Below the pieces are notes generated by a model. That model was given only the letters and a program-made list of their open reading frames with translations, was not told the origin of the DNA and did no database searches. Of a stretch of DNA of 64,000 nt, positions 58,738 through 64,000 are shown piece after piece. The stretch is taken from positions 1 to 64,000 of the forward strand of contig JALOBC010000009.1 of the NCBI GenBank assembly GCA_023228465.1, given 5' to 3'. Within the stretch, counting starts at the first letter, position 1. Each line of letters opens with the position of its first letter. This DNA comes from Dokdonella sp. (lineage in GTDB: Bacteria; Pseudomonadota; Gammaproteobacteria; Xanthomonadales; Rhodanobacteraceae). The position numbers and the translations under genes are program-made.

Positions 58738-59606
58738 ACGCGCCGCTGGTGCTGGATTTCGACGGCTCGGTCGGCCGCCTGCCCGGCGAGCAGCGCCTCG
58801 CCCTCGGCGACTGGCAGGAAGCCATCCGCTTCGGTAGCCGCCTGCGCACCTTCAATGCCCTGCGTGGCGCGCTCGAGGCGCGCATGCCGGCCCGCTACGG
58901 CACGGTCTTCCTCGGCAGCGGCGACTTTCATCACCTCACCTGGCCGCTGGTCGAGCGCGTGGCGCAGGCCCGACCCTTCGAGGTGGTGGTGCTGGACAAC
59001 CACCCGGACAACATGCGCTTCCCGTTCGGCGTGCACTGCGGGTCGTGGGTGCGCCGCGTCGCCGGCCTGCCGCAGGTGGCGAAGGTGCACGTGCTCGGCA
59101 TCACCTCCGGCGACGTATCGCGCGCGCATGCCTGGGAAAACCATCTGCTGCCGCTGGCGCGTGGCCGGCTGTGCTACTGGACGCTGGGCGTGGATACCGG
59201 CTGGGCACGGCGGCTGGGGCTGGCGCGCGCGTTCCGCGCCTTCGACTCGGCCGACGCCCTGCTCGAGCGCTTCGTGGAGGAGCGGCGCGCGCACCCCCGG
59301 CCGACCTACCTGTCCATCGACAAGGACGTGCTGGCACCGGAGGTGGCGCGCACCAACTGGGATCAGGGCCGATTCGGCGAGGCGCACCTGGTGACGGCGA
59401 TCCGCGCCCTGGCCGGAAGCCTGGTCGGCAGCGACGTCACCGGCGATGTGTCTGCCTATCGCTACCGCAGCTGGTGGAAGCGACGCCTGAGTGCGCTGGA
59501 CGGGCAGCCCGAGATCGCCGCCTGCGAGCTGGCGGACTGGCAAGGCCAGCAGCACGCCCTCAACCTGCGCCTGCTCGATCACCTGAACGCGGCCGCCGCG
59601 GCCTGA
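58734..59606 (+). CDS. arginase/agmatinase-fold hydrolase
   Basis: A 290-residue protein. Three short blocks match the ureohydrolase metal ligands: GSGDFHHL at residues 61-68 (GGDHS position), LDNHPD at 87-92 (DAHxD position) and SIDKDVLAPE at 194-203 (SxDxDxxDP position, Asp196/Asp198). The rest diverges from true arginases. It overlaps the FemAB-like gene by ATGA and overlaps the 3' end of convergent lpxK by 47 bases. A manganese hydrolase acting on guanidino or amide compounds is plausible; the histone-deacetylase-like branch is an alternative. Confidence 0.72.
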   Translation: MNAPLVLDFDGSVGRLPGEQRLALGDWQEAIRFGSRLRTFNALRGALEARMPARYGTVFLGSGDFHHLTWPLVERVAQARPFEVVVLDNHPDNMRFPFGVHCGSWVRRVAGLPQVAKVHVLGITSGDVSRAHAWENHLLPLARGRLCYWTLGVDTGWARRLGLARAFRAFDSADALLERFVEERRAHPRPTYLSIDKDVLAPEVARTNWDQGRFGEAHLVTAIRALAGSLVGSDVTGDVSAYRYRSWWKRRLSALDGQPEIAACELADWQGQQHALNLRLLDHLNAAAAA

Positions 59607-60600
59607 TCCGGCCGCCCGCGATGCGCGCCGGTTCGCGCAGGCGCGCGGCGAGGGCATCCAGGAACTCGGCGGGCAGCACCGCCCGCACCGGCACCGACCA
59701 CCACGCGTGGCGTGCGAAGGGCGCGCATTTGACGGCATCCTTTTCCGTCATCAGCAGCGGCAGTCCATCGTCGAAGGAGAAATCCTCGACGCTGAAGGCG
59801 TGATGGTCGGGAAACGGATGCGCCACCACCTCGATCCCGCGTGCCTGCAGGCTGGCGAAGAAGCGCTGCGGGTTGCCGATGGCCGCGACGGCATGCACGC
59901 GCTGCCCGGCGAAGTCGGCAAGCGGCCGGCGCACGCCGGCGTCGGCGAGGGCCACCGCCGTGTCCCCATCCAGGGTCATGGGAATCTCCCCTGGCCCGGG
60001 CGTGCCGCCGTTGCAGACCCGGAAGGGAATCGAGGCCAGGCGCGAGAGCGGCTCGCGCAGCGGTCCGGCGGGCAGCAGGCGGCCGTTGCCGAACCGGCGC
60101 CGGCCGTCGATCACGCAGATCTCCAGATCGCGGGCCAGCGCCGGATTCTGCAGGCCGTCATCGGCGATCACCAGGTCCACACCCTGGGCCGGCAGCAGTG
60201 CTGCGGCGCGTGGGCGGTCGCGCCCGATCGCGACCGGCGCGCCGGTGCGGCGCCGGATCAGGCAGGGCTCGTCGCCCACCGTCGCCGGCGTGGAGCCTGC
60301 GTCCACCAGCAGCGGCCCGGGCGCGCTGCCGCCATGGCCGCGGCTGACCACGCCGGGTCGGAAGCCACGTTCGCGCAATGCTTCGACCAGGGCGATCACC
60401 AACGGCGTCTTGCCGCTGCCGCCGACCGTGAGATTGCCCACCACCAGCACCGCCAGCGGCAGGCGCACGGGCTGGCGCCAGCCCAGTCGCCAGGGTGCCA
60501 GGTGCAGCGCGCGCAGGCCGCGATAGACCGGCACCAGGGCGCGCAGCCACCACGGTGCGGGATGGTCCTCGTACCAGATGTGCAGGAGGGAGCGGGACAT
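59560..60600 (-). CDS. lpxK: tetraacyldisaccharide 4'-kinase
   Basis: A 346-residue enzyme phosphorylating the lipid A disaccharide. WYEDHPAPWWLRALVPVYRGLRAL, LVVGNLTVGGSGKTPLVIALVEALRERGFRPGVVSRGHGG (P-loop), VGDEPCLIRRRTGAPVAIGRDR, IADDGLQNPALARDLEICVIDG and MTEKDAVKC are characteristic. It starts 16 bases after msbA; the Arg/Gly/Pro-rich last 25 residues overlap the convergent arginase-like gene and may be dispensable. Confidence 0.95.
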   Translation of the reverse strand: MSRSLLHIWYEDHPAPWWLRALVPVYRGLRALHLAPWRLGWRQPVRLPLAVLVVGNLTVGGSGKTPLVIALVEALRERGFRPGVVSRGHGGSAPGPLLVDAGSTPATVGDEPCLIRRRTGAPVAIGRDRPRAAALLPAQGVDLVIADDGLQNPALARDLEICVIDGRRRFGNGRLLPAGPLREPLSRLASIPFRVCNGGTPGPGEIPMTLDGDTAVALADAGVRRPLADFAGQRVHAVAAIGNPQRFFASLQARGIEVVAHPFPDHHAFSVEDFSFDDGLPLLMTEKDAVKCAPFARHAWWSVPVRAVLPAEFLDALAARLREPARIAGGRIRPRRPRSGDRAGAG

Positions 60601-60616
60601 GAGCGCGGTGGCCGTG

Positions 60617-62392
60617 CTAGTCGGCGGCGGCGGGTTCGCCCTCGCCGAACTGCGTCCGGTGCAGCGCCGCGTAGGCGCCGCCGCGTGCCAGCAGGTCGGC
60701 GTGCCGGCCCTGTTCGACGATGCGGCCGCCATCGAGCACCACGATGTTGTCGGCATGCTCGATGGTGGACAGGCGGTGCGCAATGACGATCACGGTGCGC
60801 TCGTGCATGAGCCGCTGCAGCGCCGCCTGGATCAGGCGTTCGGATTCGTTGTCGAGTGCACTGGTGGCCTCGTCGAGGATCAGGATCGGCGCGTTCTTGA
60901 GCAGTGCCCGGGCAATGGCGATGCGCTGGCGCTGGCCGCCGGACAGCAGGCCGCCGCGTTCGCCGACGCGTGCATGGATGCCGCCCGGCAGCTGGCCGAT
61001 GAACTCCATCGCGTTGGCGGCCTCGGCGGCGGCGATGATGTCGGCCTCGCTGGCACCGGCGAGCGCCCCGTAGGCGATGTTGTGCGCCACCGTGTCGTCG
61101 AACAGGGCCACCGTCTGACCCACCCAGGCGATCTGCCGGCGCAGGCTGGCCAGCGTGTACTCGTCGAGCGGGTGGCCGTCGAGCAGGATCTGGCCGGCGC
61201 TGGGCTCGCGCAGGCGCGGGATGAGACTGGCCAGGGTCGATTTGCCGCTGCCCGAGCGGCCCACCAGGGCGGTCACGCTGCCACGCGGACAGATCAGGTC
61301 GATGCCGCGCAGGGCCACGCGCCGATCCGTTCCATAGGACATCGATACGTCGCGGAACTCGAGTGCATCGCGTACGCCGGTGAGCTCGCGCCAGCCGCTG
61401 TCGCGTTCGCCCGGCCGGTCGATCAGCGCGAAGATCTCCTCCGCTGCGGCCAGGCCGCGCTGCAGGTTGGCCTGTACCGTGGTGAGCCGCTTGAGCGAAG
61501 GCAGGATGCCGCCCATGGCCAGCACCAGCGAGGTGAAGTCGCCCGGGGTGAGCTGGTCGAGCATGCCGGGGCGCGTGGCCATGAACACGATGAGCGCCAG
61601 CGAAATCGCCGCGATGAGCTGCACCAGGGAACTGGCCAGCCCATTGGTGGCAGCCACCTTCACGCCCAGCCGGCGGGTGTGCTCGGCCACAGCGTTGAAG
61701 CGCGCCGATTCGTAGTCCTGGCCGCCGAACACCTTGACTTCGCGGTGCGCACCGACGACCTCCTCGATCACCCCGGCGACCGTGCCCATCGAGCCCTGGA
61801 TGGTGCGGCTGATGCGCCGGTAGCGGCGTCCGACCGCGACCACCAGCAGGCCGACCAGCGGCACCATGACCAGCAGGGCAACCGTGAGATACACGCTCGC
61901 CATGAGCATGACGATGACGTAGAACACGATGCTCAGGCCATCGACCACGGCGGTCTTGAGCGCGTCGGTGCTGGCCTGGGCGACCTGCTCGGAACTGTAG
62001 GTGATGCGCGAGATCTGCTGGCCGGCGGGTTCGGCGTCGAAGAACGCCGAGGGCAGCACCAGGTAGCGGTCGAACACCAGCTGGCGCAACTGCTGCACCA
62101 CGCCGCGGCCGATGTAGGCCATGCCGTAATCGGTGACGTAGGTGGCGATGCTGCGCGCGAGGAAGATGGCGACGATGATGATCGGCATCCAGAAGATGGT
62201 CTGCGCATCGCGTGCGATGAACAGGTTGTCCAGCATCGGCTTGATCGCGCGCGCGAAGATGCCCATGCAGGCCGCATCGACCACCATGCCGATGACCGCC
62301 AGCACGGCCACCGGCCAGTAGCGCCGCACGTGCCGCAGCAGGCGCGCATACAGCGCCAGTCCCGACGGACGTGGCGCGGCGGCCCTGCTCAC
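60617..62392 (-). CDS. msbA: lipid A flippase MsbA
   Basis: A 591-residue ABC exporter half-transporter: a six-helix membrane domain (to about residue 330), then the ATPase with Walker A GRSGSGKST, signature LLSGGQRQRIAIARALL and Walker B ILILDEATSALD. Moves core-lipid A across the inner membrane. The start is GTG 62392, overlapping the exbD/tolR stop as GTGA. Conserved tolQ-like, tolR-like, msbA, lpxK order. Confidence 0.95.
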   Translation of the reverse strand: MSRAAAPRPSGLALYARLLRHVRRYWPVAVLAVIGMVVDAACMGIFARAIKPMLDNLFIARDAQTIFWMPIIIVAIFLARSIATYVTDYGMAYIGRGVVQQLRQLVFDRYLVLPSAFFDAEPAGQQISRITYSSEQVAQASTDALKTAVVDGLSIVFYVIVMLMASVYLTVALLVMVPLVGLLVVAVGRRYRRISRTIQGSMGTVAGVIEEVVGAHREVKVFGGQDYESARFNAVAEHTRRLGVKVAATNGLASSLVQLIAAISLALIVFMATRPGMLDQLTPGDFTSLVLAMGGILPSLKRLTTVQANLQRGLAAAEEIFALIDRPGERDSGWRELTGVRDALEFRDVSMSYGTDRRVALRGIDLICPRGSVTALVGRSGSGKSTLASLIPRLREPSAGQILLDGHPLDEYTLASLRRQIAWVGQTVALFDDTVAHNIAYGALAGASEADIIAAAEAANAMEFIGQLPGGIHARVGERGGLLSGGQRQRIAIARALLKNAPILILDEATSALDNESERLIQAALQRLMHERTVIVIAHRLSTIEHADNIVVLDGGRIVEQGRHADLLARGGAYAALHRTQFGEGEPAAAD

Positions 62393-62823
62393 TGCGCTTC
62401 CGCGGCCTGCTGCGCTGGCGTGGTCGCGATCGACAGCCGCGCGAAGCCGAGCTCACCGAGCGCATCCATGGCCGTCACCACCGCTTGGTGCGGCGTCATG
62501 GCGTCGGCGCGCAGCGTCACCGGCCGCGTGGTGCTGTCGCCGGCGACGCGGCGGATGGCTTCCTTGAGCGAATCCAGACCCGGGTTCAGCACTTCCTGGT
62601 TGTCGATGAAGTAGCGCCCGTCACGGTCGATCAGCACGGTCAGCGTGTCGACCGCCTGCGCCTGGTCGCTGGCCGCCGCCTTGGGCAGGGTCACCTTCAT
62701 GCCGGATTGCTGCACGAAGGTGGTGGTCAGCACGAAGAACATCAGCAGCGTCAGCAGCACGTCGATCAGCGAGATCACGTTGATCTCGAAATCGTCTTCG
62801 CGGCGGGCGGAAGCCAGGCGCAT
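62389..62823 (-). CDS. ExbD/TolR-family biopolymer transport protein
   Basis: A 144-residue protein. The N-terminal EDDFEINVISLIDVLLTLLMFFVLTTTFVQQSGMKVTLPKA carries the essential Asp in the single membrane helix; the C-terminal part (FIDNQEVLNPGLDSLKEAIRRVAG, TPHQAVVTAMDALGELGFARLSIAT) is the periplasmic dimer domain. It starts directly after the ExbB stop and overlaps msbA. Energises an outer-membrane process; which (TonB or Tol-like) is not determined. Confidence 0.92.
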   Translation of the reverse strand: MRLASARREDDFEINVISLIDVLLTLLMFFVLTTTFVQQSGMKVTLPKAAASDQAQAVDTLTVLIDRDGRYFIDNQEVLNPGLDSLKEAIRRVAGDSTTRPVTLRADAMTPHQAVVTAMDALGELGFARLSIATTPAQQAAEAQ

Positions 62824-63486
62824 TCAGACCGCCTGCGCGGCTGCGCGGGCGACGCGCGGCGCGGCGCCCTGCGGCGCCAGCTCGACGGTCGCGGTCAGCT
62901 CGTCGGTGAGCAGAAACACCTGGCGCTCCATCTCGTCCACCAGGTCCGTGACCTTGCCGCGGAAATAGCGGTGGAACGCGTAGGCCGGGATCGCCACCAC
63001 CAAGCCCGCCGCCGTGCAGACGAGCGCTTCGCCGATGCCGCCGGCCATCTTCATCGGGTCGCCGACGCCGCTCATCATCACGGCCAGGAACATCTTGATG
63101 AGACCGAACACAGTGCCGAGCAGGCCAAGCAGGGGCGAGATCAGGGCGATGGTGCCCAGCGTGTTGAGGAAGCGCTCCAGCCGGTGCACGACGTGGCGGC
63201 CGGTATCCTCGACCCGCTCCTTGATGATCTCGCGCGGGCGATGGCGCACGCTCAGGGCGGCGGCCAGCAGCTCCCCGAGCGGCGAATTGGTGCGCAGCGC
63301 CTCGATGTGCGCCGGGTCGAGCCGGCGCGTGTGGGCCCACTCGCGCACTTCGACACCCAGCCCCGGCGGCACCACGGACTTGCGCCGCAAGCTCCAGAAT
63401 CTTTCGAGGATGATCGCCAGCGCGATCGCGGAACACAGCAGGATCGGCACCATCGCCCATCCGCCGGCCATCAGGAGTTCCAGCAC
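62824..63486 (-). CDS. ExbB/TolQ-family MotA-like protein
   Basis: A 220-residue protein with three transmembrane helices: LLMAGGWAMVPILLCSAIALAIILERFWSL; FLNTLGTIALISPLLGLLGTVFGLIKMFLAV; IGEALVCTAAGLVVAIPAYAFHRYF, with GTVxGLI and ALxxTAxGLxVAIPA signatures of the proton channel. The start is GTG 63486. Partner of the adjacent ExbD-like protein. This pair next to msbA-lpxK is frequent in Lysobacterales and pseudomonads. Confidence 0.93.
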   Translation of the reverse strand: MLELLMAGGWAMVPILLCSAIALAIILERFWSLRRKSVVPPGLGVEVREWAHTRRLDPAHIEALRTNSPLGELLAAALSVRHRPREIIKERVEDTGRHVVHRLERFLNTLGTIALISPLLGLLGTVFGLIKMFLAVMMSGVGDPMKMAGGIGEALVCTAAGLVVAIPAYAFHRYFRGKVTDLVDEMERQVFLLTDELTATVELAPQGAAPRVARAAAQAV

Positions 63487-63567
63487 GAGCCCACCCTTGC
63501 ACCACTCAATCGACAGGCGCGCATGATAACAGCGCGCGCAGCGCGGACTGTGCGGCGGGTGGCAAAC

Positions 63568-64000
63568 TCACTCGCGCCAGTAGCGGCGCTGCCGATCGCG
63601 TTCGTAGGCAAGCAGGCGTGGCGCGGCGTCGGCGGGGAACGCGACCCACAGGGCGCCATGCTCGGCGGTGTTGTGCAGCGGCGCGCCGTAATGGGCGTAG
63701 CGTTCGACCACTTCCGGATGCGGATGGCCAAAACGGCTGCGCCAGCCGGCCGACACCAGCGCCAGCGCCGGCTTGAGCGTGGCCAGGAAGGCGGCGCTGG
63801 ATGAACTCCGGCTGCCGTGGTGCGGGGCCACCAGCACCAGCGGCGGGCCGCTGCCGACCGCGGCGGCGACGGCGGGCTCGAAGCGGCGGCCGATATCGCC
63901 GGTGAGCAGCAGGCGGCCGCCCTGCCCTTCGACCAGCAGCACGCAGGAGCGGTCGTTGGCGCGCGCGGCCGTGCGGCCGGCGAGTGCCTGCGCATGCGGA
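63568..64000 (-). CDS. comEC: ComEC/Rec2 DNA uptake channel, C-terminal fragment
   Basis: Partial gene running off the window end. The visible C-terminal portion of about 143 residues is metallo-beta-lactamase-like: NDRSCVLLVEGQGGRLLLTGDIGRRFE, LVLVAPHHGSRSSSSAAFLATLKPALALVSAGWRSRFGHPHPEVVERY, the typical ComEC tail. The frame stays open to 64000. It would transport single-stranded DNA across the inner membrane during transformation. It faces the same direction as the exbB-lpxK operon, 81 bases upstream of it. Confidence 0.88.
   Translation of the reverse strand, partial: PHAQALAGRTAARANDRSCVLLVEGQGGRLLLTGDIGRRFEPAVAAAVGSGPPLVLVAPHHGSRSSSSAAFLATLKPALALVSAGWRSRFGHPHPEVVERYAHYGAPLHNTAEHGALWVAFPADAAPRLLAYERDRQRRYWRE

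Overview
This is a GC-rich chromosomal window from a gammaproteobacterium, most likely of the order Lysobacterales (Xanthomonadales), perhaps Rhodanobacteraceae. The reasons are the conserved gene orders miaA-hfq-hflX-hflK-hflC-DUF2065-purA, maf-rng-yhdP-tldD with darP and pmbA, and tilS-xseB-ispA; a TraB/GumN-family protein; and many copies of a REP-like repeat with the hairpin core GGGACTTCAGTCCC and its partner GCGGCTGAAGCCGC. Taxonomy is inferred; no rRNA or tRNA gene was seen.

Layout. 1-352 holds a few REP elements (1-107) and otherwise no gene. 353-2753 carries a small membrane protein and a two-gene unit: a short basic protein that appears truncated by a recent stop codon, and a protein with a degenerate ImmA/IrrE-like domain. 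2781-21680 is a minus-strand surface-polysaccharide cluster: DegT-type aminotransferase, WecB, five GT4-type glycosyltransferases or relatives plus one GT2, three methyltransferases, a Wzx flippase, a Wzy polymerase, an AsnB-like amidotransferase, UDP-glucuronate decarboxylase and a small unknown coupled gene. Its central part (about 4-18.6 kb) looks clearly richer in A+T than the rest, as is usual for exchanged O-antigen/EPS loci. No initiating transferase or Wza/Wzc export genes are in view. 21759-24284 has a twin EamA/SMR transporter pair divergent from an acyl carrier protein and a ketosynthase.

24285-37012 alternates genes and three dense REP blocks (24325-25007, 27238-27756, 36222-36913). 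The genes are an outer-membrane barrel protein, a TraB/GumN protein, a class III aminotransferase with a HAD phosphatase, a four-gene tripartite ABC exporter, and purA. 37013-42207 is the hfq/hfl operon. 42307-49929 contains tdh, tilS-xseB-ispA, a DUF4870 protein, pmbA, darP and tldD. 50172-56570 is yhdP-rng-maf. 56787-59606 is a three-gene plus-strand operon (esterase, FemAB/GNAT-like, arginase-like) of unknown purpose. 59560-63486 is tolQ/exbB-tolR/exbD-msbA-lpxK, and the window ends inside comEC.

The most striking observation is that REP-type palindromic repeats lie in frame inside wecB, adding about 70 residues to an otherwise normal enzyme, comparable in kind to the Rickettsia palindromic elements. 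Other points of interest are an exact 44-bp tandem REP array, the ImmA-like pair with its apparent nonsense mutation, the ACP/ketosynthase locus beside sugar aminotransferase and flippase-like genes, and a roughly 100-residue Pro/Ala-rich insertion in RNase G.
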